A DNA stretch of 64,000 bases from contig NZ_JAKVLT010000001.1 of NCBI RefSeq assembly GCF_022484225.1, positions 1,240,001-1,304,000 of the forward strand, given 5' to 3'. Below, in pieces: positions 53,460-62,813 of this stretch (position 1 is its first letter; each line of letters starts with the position of its first letter). A model generated the notes under the pieces. That model saw nothing but the letters and a program-made list of their open reading frames with translations, had not been told where the DNA came from and ran no database searches. The position numbers and the translations under genes are program-made. The DNA comes from Pseudoramibacter sp. (GTDB taxonomy: Bacteria > Bacillota > Clostridia > Eubacteriales > Eubacteriaceae).

Positions 53460-55776
53460 TAAGATTTGCACCCATCAAATCAGAATTTTCGGGATTGTGC
53501 AGGGCGTTGGCTTCAGACCGACGGTCAGCCGCTACGCCAGACAATTTCACATTGCGGGCAAAGTCAGCAACCGCGGCGCTTGGGTCGAAATCGTCGCTCA
53601 GGGTCCGGCGTCTCAGGTGACGGCCTTTGAAAAACAAATTGAGCTTTCGCCGCCGGAACGGGCCGACATCCTGAAAATCAAAATTAAAGAAATAAACGGG
53701 GCGCCCCGATATACTTCTTTTGAAATTGTGAGCAGCGACAAAGTGCCGGGAGATATTTTCGTCTCGCCGGATATCGCGATCTGCGATCAGTGTAAGAAAG
53801 AACTATTTGATCCGGACAACAGGCGCTATCTCCATCCTTTTATAAACTGCACCGACTGCGGGCCGCGGTTTACAATATTGGACGAAATGCCCTACGACCG
53901 GGAACGGACCAGCATGAAGGCCTTTGAAATGTGCCCGGACTGCGCTGAAGAGTACATCACGCCGTCTTCCCGGCGGTATGACGCTCAGCCTGTCTGCTGC
54001 CCCAACTGCGGCCCGGAATTGTATTTGCTGGACCGGCCGGAAAGGGGACACGTCGCGATGCACCTGACCCGGAAAGTGATTTCAGAAGGGGGCATCGCAG
54101 CCATCAAGGGAATCGGCGGCTTTCATCTTTGCTGTGACGCCAAAAACGAACAGGCGGTAAGCCGTCTTCGCAAACTGAAACAGCGTCCGGCAAAGCCCCT
54201 GGCCGTGATGATGCGCGATGAGGCGGCGGTCAGGCGGGAATGCGTGCTCGGCAAAGAGGAAGCGCGCATCCTCACCGGGCATCAGAAACCCATTGTGCTC
54301 CTTGAAAAGAAAAAGCACACGTCTTTGTGCGAGGCCATTTCGCCGGGACAGCTGACGGTCGGCGTGATGCTGCCCTACGCCCCTGTGCAGTGTCTGCTCT
54401 TTGACTATGACGACGGCATCGCCGTTTCCGACTGCCTCGTCATGACAAGCGGCAATGCCAGAGGGGCTGCCATCTGCCACAACGACGAAGAGGCGCGGCG
54501 GGAGCTTTCCCGCTTTGCCGACGTGATCTTGTCCAACGACCGGCCGATTGTGACCCGTTCAGATGATTCTGTGATGGATTTCATCACAGTCCGTCACAAG
54601 CGGCAGCCTTACATGATCAGACGTTCCAGAGGGTATGCGCCGCTGCCCTGTTACATTTCAAAGGAGATGAAGGGGCAGCTCCTGGCTGTCGGCGGGGAGT
54701 TGAAAAACACTTTCTGTATCGGCAATGGCCAGCTCTTTTACCCCTCTGCCTATGTGGGAGATCTGGCGGATGTGAGAACCATGAAGGCGCTGAAAGAGGC
54801 CGTCGAGAGAATGCTGACGCTGCTCAAGATCAAGCCCCAGGCGGTGGCCTGCGATCTGCATCCCGGTTATCAGTCAACCCGTTACGCCGAAGCGCTGGGG
54901 CTGCCGGTGATCCACATTCAGCATCACTACGCCCACATCGTTTCCTGCATGGCGGAAAATGACGCAGAGGGCCCGGTGATCGGTCTTGCCTTTGACGGCA
55001 CCGGCTACGGTCCCGACGGCAGCATCTGGGGCGGCGAGATTTTAATCGCAGACTGGCAGGGCTATGAAAGAGCGGGACATATCGAACCCTTCCTGCAGCT
55101 GGGCGGAGACGCCGCCTCCAGAGAAGGATGGCGCATCGCCGCTGCGCTTTTGCTCGAACATGCCCGGGATGCCCATCAGTATGAAGCTGCGGTGGAAAAA
55201 CTCGGTCTGTGCAGCGTGCAGGAGGCCAGAGCCCTTCGCATGATGGCAGACCGAAATATCAATGCTGTCCGATCAACCAGCGCCGGCCGGCTCTTTGACG
55301 CGGTGGCCGCGGGACTTGGCATCTGCAGAAGCGCTACCTTTGAGGGCGAAGCGGCCATGGCTCTGGAGACGGCGGCAGAAAAATACAGCAGGGATCATCC
55401 TGAAGATACCGAGACCATTCAAGGGGCTGTTGTAGCAGAAGAAAATACAGGGCTTATCCTTAAGACCACGGCGTTTTTCAATCATTTAATGGCGAAAAAA
55501 ACAGCCGGAGAAGATCCGGGCAAGCTGGCTTCTGATTTCCACCGGGGATTGTCTGAGATGCTGGTGGCCGCCTGCGAGACACTCAGGGCAAAACGAAGCA
55601 TGAATACCGTGGCTTTAAGCGGCGGCGTTTTTCAAAATAAATATTTGACGCAGCTCACCGCAGAAAAGCTTGAAAAAAGGGGCTTTGACGTTTTGCTGCA
55701 CCGGCTGATACCGCCTAACGACGGCGGCATTGCTCTGGGACAGGCTGTGGCGGCGATGAGCCGTCTTTGCAAATAA
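53452..55776 (+). CDS. hypF: carbamoyltransferase HypF
   Basis: HypF makes the thiocarbamate precursor of the CN ligands in [NiFe] hydrogenase. The 774-residue product has an acylphosphatase domain (RIFGIVQGVGFRP), two zinc fingers CDQC/CTDC and CPDC/CPNC, a YrdC-like domain and a Kae1-like C-terminal carbamoyltransferase domain with HIQHHYAH and LAFDGTGYG. I start at ATG 53452, overlapping the K1 stop, in place of an in-frame ATG at 53392 deep inside K1. All domains look complete. Confidence 0.96.
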   Translation: MNDKICTHQIRIFGIVQGVGFRPTVSRYARQFHIAGKVSNRGAWVEIVAQGPASQVTAFEKQIELSPPERADILKIKIKEINGAPRYTSFEIVSSDKVPGDIFVSPDIAICDQCKKELFDPDNRRYLHPFINCTDCGPRFTILDEMPYDRERTSMKAFEMCPDCAEEYITPSSRRYDAQPVCCPNCGPELYLLDRPERGHVAMHLTRKVISEGGIAAIKGIGGFHLCCDAKNEQAVSRLRKLKQRPAKPLAVMMRDEAAVRRECVLGKEEARILTGHQKPIVLLEKKKHTSLCEAISPGQLTVGVMLPYAPVQCLLFDYDDGIAVSDCLVMTSGNARGAAICHNDEEARRELSRFADVILSNDRPIVTRSDDSVMDFITVRHKRQPYMIRRSRGYAPLPCYISKEMKGQLLAVGGELKNTFCIGNGQLFYPSAYVGDLADVRTMKALKEAVERMLTLLKIKPQAVACDLHPGYQSTRYAEALGLPVIHIQHHYAHIVSCMAENDAEGPVIGLAFDGTGYGPDGSIWGGEILIADWQGYERAGHIEPFLQLGGDAASREGWRIAAALLLEHARDAHQYEAAVEKLGLCSVQEARALRMMADRNINAVRSTSAGRLFDAVAAGLGICRSATFEGEAAMALETAAEKYSRDHPEDTETIQGAVVAEENTGLILKTTAFFNHLMAKKTAGEDPGKLASDFHRGLSEMLVAACETLRAKRSMNTVALSGGVFQNKYLTQLTAEKLEKRGFDVLLHRLIPPNDGGIALGQAVAAMSRLCK

Positions 55777-55802
55777 AAGTAAAAAAGAGAAAGGAAAATA
55801 AT

Positions 55803-56015
55803 ATGTGTGTAGGATTATCAGCGAAAGTTGTAAAAATCAAAGATAAGGGAACGGTATTGGTGGATGCGTCAGGGGCAAAGCGGGAAGTCGCCGCGTCTCT
55901 GCTCGATCATCTGGAACCCGGTGACTACGTGATGGTGCATGCGGGAACGGCCATCGCCAAAATCACCGACGACGACGGCCATGAAACGGACAATCTGCTG
56001 GACCATCTGCTATGA
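55803..56015 (+). CDS. hypC: hydrogenase maturation chaperone HypC
   Basis: HypC carries the Fe(CN)2CO unit with HypD. The 70-residue product starts MCVGLSAKV, with the essential N-terminal Cys2, and has LEPGDYVMVHAGTAIAKI. The ATG at 55803 follows AGAAAGGAAAATAAT; the longer frame from 55767 would hide Cys2. It overlaps hypD by ATGA. Confidence 0.95.
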   Translation: MCVGLSAKVVKIKDKGTVLVDASGAKREVAASLLDHLEPGDYVMVHAGTAIAKITDDDGHETDNLLDHLL

Positions 56016-57079
56016 AACAAAATCATCAAATGTCAGCGCCGCTGCGCCGCGCCATTGACTTTTTAAAAACTTACGACGGCCCGGAAGTGCGGATCATGGA
56101 AGTCTGCGGCACTCACACTCACGAGATTTTTAAACAGGGCATCCGCCAGCTGCTTTCGCCGAAAATCACCCTGATTTCCGGACCGGGATGCCCGGTCTGT
56201 GTCACCCCGGCCGGTTACATTGACCGGGCTGTGGCCCTGGCCCTGGACCACGGCGTGACGGTGTGTACCTTTGGCGACCTCATGCGGGTGCCGGGAACGG
56301 AAATGAGCCTGAGCATGGCCCGGGGACGGGGCGGGGATGTCCGCGTCGTTTATGCGCCGGAGGACGCTGAAAAACTGGCGGCAGAACATCCGGAGAAGCC
56401 CTTCGCTTTTCTGTCGGTGGGCTTTGAAACGACGACTCCGTCCTCCTGTCTCGCGGTGGATCATGCCATACGGGACGGTCTGGACAATTTTACACTTTTG
56501 ACGGCGAACAAGACCATGCCGGCGGCCTATGAAGCGATGAAAAACAGCACAGATCTCTTTTTGTATCCCGGCCATGTCCATGCCATTACAGGTCTGGCCG
56601 ATGTCAAAAAGATGCAGCAGGAAGGGGTCAGCGGTGTGGTGGCCGGCTTTACCGCAGGAGAATTAATTACGGCGCTGGCCATTGCAGTGAAAAAATATGG
56701 AGAAGGCGTTCCTTTTTACGTCAACGCCTATCCCCGGGTCGTCACAGATGAAGGAAGCCCGGAAGCAAAACAGCTTGTCGCAAAATACATGGAACCCTGC
56801 GACGCGTGGTGGCGGGGCATTGGCATGCTGCCGGATTCCGGCATGCGCTTAAAAAAAGCCTACGCCCGTTTTGATGCGGCAGAGCGCTACGCCCTTCCTG
56901 AAGGAAACGGCAAAGACAACCCGGGCTGCCACTGCGGCGACGTACTCCAGGGCCGCTGCCGTCCGGAAGACTGTCCTTTGTTCGGAACAGTCTGCACGCC
57001 GGTTCATCCCACAGGAGCGTGTATGGTTTCAAGTGAAGGCGCCTGTTCAGCGTATTATTTGTACGGAGGTGAAAAATAA
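56012..57079 (+). CDS. hypD: hydrogenase maturation protein HypD
   Basis: HypD assembles the Fe(CN)2CO centre. The 355-residue product has the conserved CGTHTH, GPGCPVCVTP and FGDLMRVPG motifs, GFETTTPSS and the C-terminal [4Fe-4S] cysteines in CHCGDVLQGRC and the following GACSAYY. The start overlaps hypC and the stop overlaps hypE. Confidence 0.97.
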   Translation: MKQNHQMSAPLRRAIDFLKTYDGPEVRIMEVCGTHTHEIFKQGIRQLLSPKITLISGPGCPVCVTPAGYIDRAVALALDHGVTVCTFGDLMRVPGTEMSLSMARGRGGDVRVVYAPEDAEKLAAEHPEKPFAFLSVGFETTTPSSCLAVDHAIRDGLDNFTLLTANKTMPAAYEAMKNSTDLFLYPGHVHAITGLADVKKMQQEGVSGVVAGFTAGELITALAIAVKKYGEGVPFYVNAYPRVVTDEGSPEAKQLVAKYMEPCDAWWRGIGMLPDSGMRLKKAYARFDAAERYALPEGNGKDNPGCHCGDVLQGRCRPEDCPLFGTVCTPVHPTGACMVSSEGACSAYYLYGGEK

Positions 57080-58092
57080 TGGAAGCATTGCCCGAACAGA
57101 TTACTTTGGCCCACGGTGCCGGGGGCAAACAAACATCGGCACTCATTCATCAGATTTTTGAACGGCATTTCAAGAATTCCCTTTTGACGGCAGACGACGC
57201 CGCTGTGCTGCCGAGACCAGGACACCAGATTGCGATGTCCACAGACGGTTTTGTGGTCTCGCCGGCATTTTTCCCGGGCGGCAATATCGGTGAATTGTCC
57301 ATTTGCGGAACGGTGAACGATTTGTCCTGCATGGGCGCGAAGCCGCTGTATCTGACCTGCTCGTTTATCATCGAAGAGGGACTTGAAGTGTCCAAACTCG
57401 ATCGCATCGCCGCATCCATGGCAGAAACCGCTGAAAAAGCCGGTGCTGTGCTCGTGGCCGGCGATACCAAGGTCGTCGGCAAAGGGCAGGCCGATCAGGT
57501 CTTTATCACGACGACAGGGGTCGGCGAAATTGTGTCTCAGAACCCGCTGTCCGGCGCAAAGGCGGCGCCGGGGGATGCGGTGCTCGTGACGGGCGACGTG
57601 GGGCGCCACGGCTGCGCTGTGCTTTTGTCCCGGGACGAATATGGCATTGATGCCCACGTCGAAAGCGACTGTGCACCGCTCTGGAAGCCTGTGTCTGCAG
57701 CCCTGAAGGCTGCACCGGATCTGCACGTCATTCGGGATGCGACCCGGGGCGGCGTCGGAACGGTTCTGTATGAAATTGCCCATCAAAGCCATGTGGGCAT
57801 TCGCCTGCATTCAGACGCCATTCCGGTGGACCCGTCTGTAGCCGGCGTCTGCGGCATGCTGGGACTGGAACCCTTGTATCTGGCTTGTGAAGGCCGGATG
57901 GTCATGATTGTGCCAAAGGAAGAAGCTGGGGCCATTATCGACGCCTTGTCCGTTTTCCCGGACACCCAGGGCATCTGCCAGATCGGCGAAGTGACCGCTG
58001 AAGAGCCGGAAAGGGTCATCATGGAAACCGAAATCGGGACCCAGACCTATCTGCCGGAACCGGGGACGGAACTGCTGCCGCGGATCTGTTAA
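57079..58092 (+). CDS. hypE: hydrogenase maturation protein HypE
   Basis: HypE dehydrates the carbamoyl group on its C-terminal cysteine to give CN-. The 337-residue product ends PRIC with the catalytic Cys337, and has the AIR-synthase-like motifs HGAGGK, DDAAVL and VAGDTKVV. Its start codon is the last base of the hypD stop. A TM1266-type regulator gene follows. Confidence 0.97.
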   Translation: MEALPEQITLAHGAGGKQTSALIHQIFERHFKNSLLTADDAAVLPRPGHQIAMSTDGFVVSPAFFPGGNIGELSICGTVNDLSCMGAKPLYLTCSFIIEEGLEVSKLDRIAASMAETAEKAGAVLVAGDTKVVGKGQADQVFITTTGVGEIVSQNPLSGAKAAPGDAVLVTGDVGRHGCAVLLSRDEYGIDAHVESDCAPLWKPVSAALKAAPDLHVIRDATRGGVGTVLYEIAHQSHVGIRLHSDAIPVDPSVAGVCGMLGLEPLYLACEGRMVMIVPKEEAGAIIDALSVFPDTQGICQIGEVTAEEPERVIMETEIGTQTYLPEPGTELLPRIC

Positions 58093-58111
58093 AATTTTAG
58101 AGGAGAGAAAC

Positions 58112-58372
58112 ATGAAAACAAGAGTTGCTGTAATCGCCATTATCGTCCACGATAAGGATTCCGTGGAAAAAGTCAATGCGCTGCTTCACGAAGCGTCGGA
58201 TTATATCATCGGCCGAATGGGAATTCCCTATTCGAAAAAGGGCATTAATCTGATCAGCGTGGCCGTCGATGCGCCTCAAAACGTCATCTCGGCGCTGTCC
58301 GGAAGCCTCGGTCAGCTCGAGGAGATCAACGTCAAGACGGCTTATTCAGATGTGATTACGGACCAGCCATGA
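58112..58372 (+). CDS. TM1266-like iron-only hydrogenase system regulator
   Basis: The 86-residue product is a small ACT-like protein: [21 protein letters not shown], then [23 protein letters not shown] and a final [20 protein letters not shown] strand. This is the fold of the TM1266 family, found with [FeFe] hydrogenase maturation genes. AGAGGAGAG precedes the ATG. Here it lies between hypE and the second NifH-like gene, and its stop overlaps that start. Ligand and target are unknown. Confidence 0.82.
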   Translation: MKTRVAVIAIIVHDKDSVEKVNALLHEASDYIIGRMGIPYSKKGINLISVAVDAPQNVISALSGSLGQLEEINVKTAYSDVITDQP

Positions 58373-59136
58373 TTCAGCTTGCGTTTTATGGAAAAGGGGG
58401 TATCGGCAAATCCACAACTGTTTCGAACCTTGCGGCAGCTTTGTCTGAAAAGGGACTCCGCGTGGTGCAGATCGGCTGTGATCCCAAGGCCGATTCAACC
58501 TTGAATTTATGTCATGGCAAACGGATTCCAACCGTGATGGAAACCTGCCGGAAGCACAACGATGATTTCAAATTGTCGGATGTCGTCGTCAAAAGCGATG
58601 TGGGTGTTTACTGCGCCGAAACCGGCGGCCCCATTCCGGGTGTCGGCTGCGCCGGCAGAGGCGTGATTTCAGCCCTCGAAAAGCTGAAGGCGAAGGGGCT
58701 GTATGAAACACTGTCCCCGGATGTGGTGCTTTACGACGTGCTGGGGGATGTGGTCTGCGGCGGTTTTGCCATGCCCATGCGCCGGCAGTACGCTCAAAGT
58801 GTGTATATTTTAACTTCCGGCGAAGCGATGTCGATTTATGCGGCGGCCAACATCGCCATGGCCGTTGACCGGTTTAAGAAACGGCATTACGCGGGTCTCG
58901 GCGGCTTTATTGTTAATCGATATCACAGTGAAGAAGACATTGCTCAGGTGGCCCATATGGCCGGTCAGTTTCACAGCGGCATCGTCGGCAGGCTGCCAGA
59001 TGACGAAATCGTTAAAAAGGCAGATCAGGCCCACGATATTGTGCTGAGAATGGCAGGAGATTCCCCATTGGCCGAAACCTATCGGAAGCTGGCAGAGTGT
59101 ATTTACGCGCGGGAATGCGGGAGTGAATCATGTTAA
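58369..59136 (+). CDS. NifH-like ATPase reductase, copy 2
   Basis: The 255-residue product has the same architecture as copy 1: P-loop GKGGIGKST, Cys94 in GVGCAGRG, Cys130 in [10 protein letters not shown] and Arg97. The two copies differ widely elsewhere (for example [15 protein letters not shown] against the [10 protein letters not shown] region), so this is an old paralogue and not a recent duplicate. It overlaps the D2 start by seven bases. Confidence 0.92.
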   Translation: MIQLAFYGKGGIGKSTTVSNLAAALSEKGLRVVQIGCDPKADSTLNLCHGKRIPTVMETCRKHNDDFKLSDVVVKSDVGVYCAETGGPIPGVGCAGRGVISALEKLKAKGLYETLSPDVVLYDVLGDVVCGGFAMPMRRQYAQSVYILTSGEAMSIYAAANIAMAVDRFKKRHYAGLGGFIVNRYHSEEDIAQVAHMAGQFHSGIVGRLPDDEIVKKADQAHDIVLRMAGDSPLAETYRKLAECIYARECGSESC

Positions 59137-60464
59137 AGCAAGTGAAGAGAGAGATTGATTTTTCAAAGGCGGCTGTCCCGATCAGTCAGGCTGCATTTCC
59201 CAACCCCTTTGATCCAGGATTGGAATTCAATACGCCGGAACACAGCCACTGGAATATCGTCCACATCGGCATGCAGCTGCCGGAAAGCCGGCAAATTTAT
59301 ATTTGCGGAGACAACTGCATGCGGGGTGTGGTGATGACTGCAGCCGAAATGGCCGCTTCTGACCGTTTTGCCATGGTGCTTTTGCAGGACAAAGATCTCC
59401 TTGACGACGATCTGACTCAGGTGACTCTGAGGGGCATTGAAGACTGCATTGCAAAATGGCAGACCCGCCCCAAAGCCGTGCTGGTGTTTCCGGTTTGCCT
59501 GCACCATTTTATGGGAACAGACATGGACGAGGTTTACGAAATCCTTGAGGAAAAGTATCCTGATATTTTCTGGCTGAAATGCTGGATGGACCCCATTATG
59601 CAAAAGCGTGGCACGACGCCGGATGAACGGGAACGTCTCGAAATGACCCGGCCCCTGTATGACCTTCCGGCAGATCTGTCCCAGGCCAATCTCATCGGAA
59701 TGGATATGCCTTTTGCGGATTCAGACGAAAATGACTTGACGGCTTTGTTCACACGAGGAAAAATCCGTCTCAATGAAATCGGAAAATGCCAGGACTTTGA
59801 AGCTTACAGACGAACCGGAGCAGCCGGACTTGAACTCTATGTCTCGCAGTTTTCAAAATTGGCAGCAGAGGGCCTTGCAAAGCGTTTAAAACGGCCGTGC
59901 TTTTTCATGGACGCCCTTTGGAATGAGGCTGACATTGACGGAGAGCTTGATGCCTTGGCGGATTTCTACGGCTGGAAGATTTCAGATTGGCTTCAAGAAC
60001 GGAAAGCGTTGGCAGAAAAAGCCATACAGTCTGCAAAAGCGCAGATCGGCGGGATGCCCATTGCCATCGACACCGTCGGGGTCCTGCGGCCCTTGAGCCT
60101 GGCGCGGATGCTCACGGCCCACGGCTTCAACGTGGTGCGGGTTTATACCGACGGTTTTTCAGAAGCAGAACATGCCGATTACCTGTGGCTGCAAGAACAC
60201 GCAAAAAAGCTCATGATCTGCTCAACCCTGCGGCCTGAAATGCGGCGCTGGCCCAAGCCTGAAGAAAAGGTTCTGGCGATTGGGCCGAGGGCCGCGTGGT
60301 TTGAAAAGAGCCCCTATTTTGTGCAGATGATTGAAAACGGCGGGCTGTGGGGATACGGCGCCTGGATTGGGCTGATGAAAAGAATGCGTGACGCCTGCGC
60401 GCATCCAAAGCCGGTCAAGCCGGTCATCACACAAAAAGGATGGGGGTGTGCGTGTACCCTATGA
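59130..60464 (+). CDS. nitrogenase component 1-like subunit (NifD-like), copy 2
   Basis: The 444-residue product parallels copy 1. Cys59 and Cys63 ([10 protein letters not shown]) lie at the first ligand region, Cys123 in [12 protein letters not shown] has the NifD Cys154 spacing, and Cys151 is the extra residue. Tyr237 (LELYVSQF) replaces the FeMo-cofactor Cys, and Cys220 matches Cys223 of copy 1. The C-terminus ends GWGCACTL, a CxC tail not found in copy 1. GGGAGTGAATC precedes the ATG. Confidence 0.85.
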   Translation: MLKQVKREIDFSKAAVPISQAAFPNPFDPGLEFNTPEHSHWNIVHIGMQLPESRQIYICGDNCMRGVVMTAAEMAASDRFAMVLLQDKDLLDDDLTQVTLRGIEDCIAKWQTRPKAVLVFPVCLHHFMGTDMDEVYEILEEKYPDIFWLKCWMDPIMQKRGTTPDERERLEMTRPLYDLPADLSQANLIGMDMPFADSDENDLTALFTRGKIRLNEIGKCQDFEAYRRTGAAGLELYVSQFSKLAAEGLAKRLKRPCFFMDALWNEADIDGELDALADFYGWKISDWLQERKALAEKAIQSAKAQIGGMPIAIDTVGVLRPLSLARMLTAHGFNVVRVYTDGFSEAEHADYLWLQEHAKKLMICSTLRPEMRRWPKPEEKVLAIGPRAAWFEKSPYFVQMIENGGLWGYGAWIGLMKRMRDACAHPKPVKPVITQKGWGCACTL

Positions 60465-61636
60465 AAACCGTATATACGAAAATCCCGTGCTACAGCGGTG
60501 ATGTGTCCGGCGCCGCGTCAGCCCTTTATGAACTGAAAGGCATGGTGGTGATTCATGACCCTTCGGGATGCAATTCGACTTACAATACCCACGACGAAAT
60601 CCGCTGGTATGAACAGGAAAGTCTGATTTTCATTTCCGGTCTCAACGATATGGACGCCATTATCGGCAATGACGAGAAATTTGTGACGGACGTCGTGGAG
60701 GCGGCCCGGCGGCTCCACCCGCGGTTTGTGGCCCTGTGCAATTCGCCGATTCCGTACATTACCGGAACGGATTTTGAGGCGCTGGCTGCGATGATCGAAG
60801 ATCAGCTCGACATCCCGGTGTTTTATATTCAGACGAACGGGCTTCACGATTACACCGTCGGCGCATCGGGAGCTTTTGCCGCGGTCGCCGCACAAAACGC
60901 CCTTCAGAAGCAAAAAACAAAGCCCCACTCGGTGAACATTCTGGGGCTGACGCCCCTTGATTTTGACGCGCCGGGAAGTGCCGCCGCTTTGACGAAAAAA
61001 ATAGAGGCTTCAGGATGGCAGGTCATATCGAATTGGGCGCTGGACTGTGATCCGGATGCGATTTTTCAAGCTGGTTCTGCGGCAGTCAATTTAGTGGTAT
61101 CGTCGACGGGGTGGCAGGCAGCGCAAATCTTAAAGCAGCGCTTCGGCATTCCGGCAGTGGCGGGGTGCCCCGTCGGCAGCTTTGCGCCGTTGGTGACAGA
61201 AGCTTTAAATCAAAGCGAAGCAGACGGCAGAACTCGGATGCCCTATGCCGACTTGTTAGAGGCGAGGGCCGATTCCAAACGGGCAGTGGCTGTCGTAGGC
61301 GAAACGGTTGGCGCAGCTTCTCTGGGGGCGGCCTTGGCATTAGATCTGGGAAAAGCCGTTCAGATCACCGTGCCCGTGGAAAGCCCTTCGGCGCTGTGCT
61401 CGGATACGGTGCTGCGAATCGAAGGGGAGTCAGCGGTTGAAGCCAGGATCAATCAGGCGGACTGCGTCGTCGCCGATCCCCTTTACAAGGCCCTTCTTAA
61501 AGAAAAAACGGCCTTTGTGCCATGGCATCATTTCGCCTTTTCAGGCCGGATCGGCCACGATCAGGCGGTGAATTTATTTGAAGATTCTGTGTATCAGAGG
61601 ATAGAAGAAAGGACAGAAAATGGCAGTATTAAATGA
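60461..61636 (+). CDS. nitrogenase component 1-like subunit (NifK-like), copy 2
   Basis: The 391-residue product has Cys37 in PSGCNSTYN at exactly the position of copy 1, and Pro where NifK has its third P-cluster ligand. I place the start at ATG 60461, overlapping the D2 stop by ATGA, because it aligns with copy 1 from residue 1; an ATG at 60440 has its ribosome binding site abutting it. The C-terminal part is longer than in copy 1. The 3' end overlaps hydF by 17 bases. Confidence 0.8.
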   Translation: MKTVYTKIPCYSGDVSGAASALYELKGMVVIHDPSGCNSTYNTHDEIRWYEQESLIFISGLNDMDAIIGNDEKFVTDVVEAARRLHPRFVALCNSPIPYITGTDFEALAAMIEDQLDIPVFYIQTNGLHDYTVGASGAFAAVAAQNALQKQKTKPHSVNILGLTPLDFDAPGSAAALTKKIEASGWQVISNWALDCDPDAIFQAGSAAVNLVVSSTGWQAAQILKQRFGIPAVAGCPVGSFAPLVTEALNQSEADGRTRMPYADLLEARADSKRAVAVVGETVGAASLGAALALDLGKAVQITVPVESPSALCSDTVLRIEGESAVEARINQADCVVADPLYKALLKEKTAFVPWHHFAFSGRIGHDQAVNLFEDSVYQRIEERTENGSIK

Positions 61637-62813
61637 AACTCCTGCCGGTGAACGGCTTCACATCACGTTTTTCGGCAGGCGCAATGCAGGAAAATCCAGT
61701 GTCGTCAACGCTGTGACCGGTCAGGATCTGGCCGTGGTTTCGGAAAAGGCAGGGACGACTACGGATCCGGTGGAAAAGGCGATGGAAATTTTGCCTTTGG
61801 GGCCGGTTTTGATTGTCGACACGCCGGGAACAGACGATGAAGGCGAACTCGGTGAAAAACGGGTGGCGCGGAGCTACCGGGAAATGGAACGCACCGATAT
61901 TGCAGTTCTGGTCGTGGATGGAGAAAAGGGACCTTCCGATGAAGATCAGGATTTGATTGCGCGGTTCGAAGAAAAAAAGCTGCCCTATCTTGTGGTGTAC
62001 AACAAAGCCGATTTGGTTGAAAAAAACCGCAGCCTCAAGGCAAACGAAATTGAGGTCTCGGCCAAAACCGGCTGGCACATCCGCGAGCTTAAAGACAAAC
62101 TGGCCGCGCTCCAGCCCCAGACGAAAGAACAGCCGATTATCAAGGATCTGGTCACAGCCGGAGACGTCGTCGTGCTCGTGATTCCCATCGATGCGTCGGC
62201 GCCTAAGGGGCGTTTGATTCTGCCCCAGCAGCAGGTGCTCAGGGAATTGCTGGACGTCGGCGCCATGGGCATCTGCTGCCGGGAAACAGAGCTGCCCCAG
62301 ACGCTGGAAGCTTTAAATCATCCGCCGGCGCTTGTGGTGACGGATTCCCAAGCCTTTAAAAAAGTGGCCTCTGTGGTGCCGCTGACGGTGAAACTGACTT
62401 CTTTTTCGATTTTGATGGCGCGGCACAAGGGCTTTTTGAAGACGGCGGTTCAGGGCGTGAAAAAATTGTACGATCTCCAGGACGGGGACAGAATTCTGAT
62501 GGCAGAAGGCTGCACCCATCACCGCCAATGCCAGGATATCGGCACGGTCAAGCTGCCCCACTGGATTGAAAAAAAATCAGACCGGCACCTCGTTTTCGAA
62601 ACGTCATCGGGGAAGGGCTTTCCCAAGGATCTGCGCCGGTACGCCATGGTGGTGCACTGCGGCGGCTGCATGCAGAACGGAAGGGAAATCAGATCGCGGA
62701 TGGAAGAAGCGGTCCGCCAGGGCGTTCCCTTTACGAATTACGGGACGATCATCGCCGAAATCAACGGCATTCTGCCGAGAAGCTTAGAGGTTCTGGATGG
62801 CCACTGGGAATGA
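61620..62813 (+). CDS. hydF: [FeFe] hydrogenase maturation GTPase HydF
   Basis: HydF is the scaffold on which the diiron subcluster of [FeFe] hydrogenase is built. The 397-residue product has G1 GRRNAGKSS at 19-27, DTPGTDDEG, NKAD, and the C-terminal Fe-S ligands Cys298 (CTHH), Cys347 and Cys350 (HCGGC). AAAGGACAG precedes the ATG. It overlaps K2 by 17 bases. Confidence 0.96.
   Translation: MAVLNETPAGERLHITFFGRRNAGKSSVVNAVTGQDLAVVSEKAGTTTDPVEKAMEILPLGPVLIVDTPGTDDEGELGEKRVARSYREMERTDIAVLVVDGEKGPSDEDQDLIARFEEKKLPYLVVYNKADLVEKNRSLKANEIEVSAKTGWHIRELKDKLAALQPQTKEQPIIKDLVTAGDVVVLVIPIDASAPKGRLILPQQQVLRELLDVGAMGICCRETELPQTLEALNHPPALVVTDSQAFKKVASVVPLTVKLTSFSILMARHKGFLKTAVQGVKKLYDLQDGDRILMAEGCTHHRQCQDIGTVKLPHWIEKKSDRHLVFETSSGKGFPKDLRRYAMVVHCGGCMQNGREIRSRMEEAVRQGVPFTNYGTIIAEINGILPRSLEVLDGHWE

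Noticed and set aside
53350..53637. Minus-strand 95-residue frame across the K1/hypF junction
   Set aside because: Both plus-strand genes are clearly coding through this stretch and overlap by only eight bases.
50358..61636. A genuine molybdenum or alternative nitrogenase
   Set aside because: There is no nifB, nifE or nifN in the window, the FeMo-co Cys is Tyr in both D subunits and the P-cluster ligand set is incomplete.
50358..61636. Protochlorophyllide reductase, CfbCD or MarHDK identity
   Set aside because: None of the pathway partners (bch, cfb or mar-type genes) occurs here, and the gene neighbours are hyp and hyd genes; a tree would be needed to exclude them fully.
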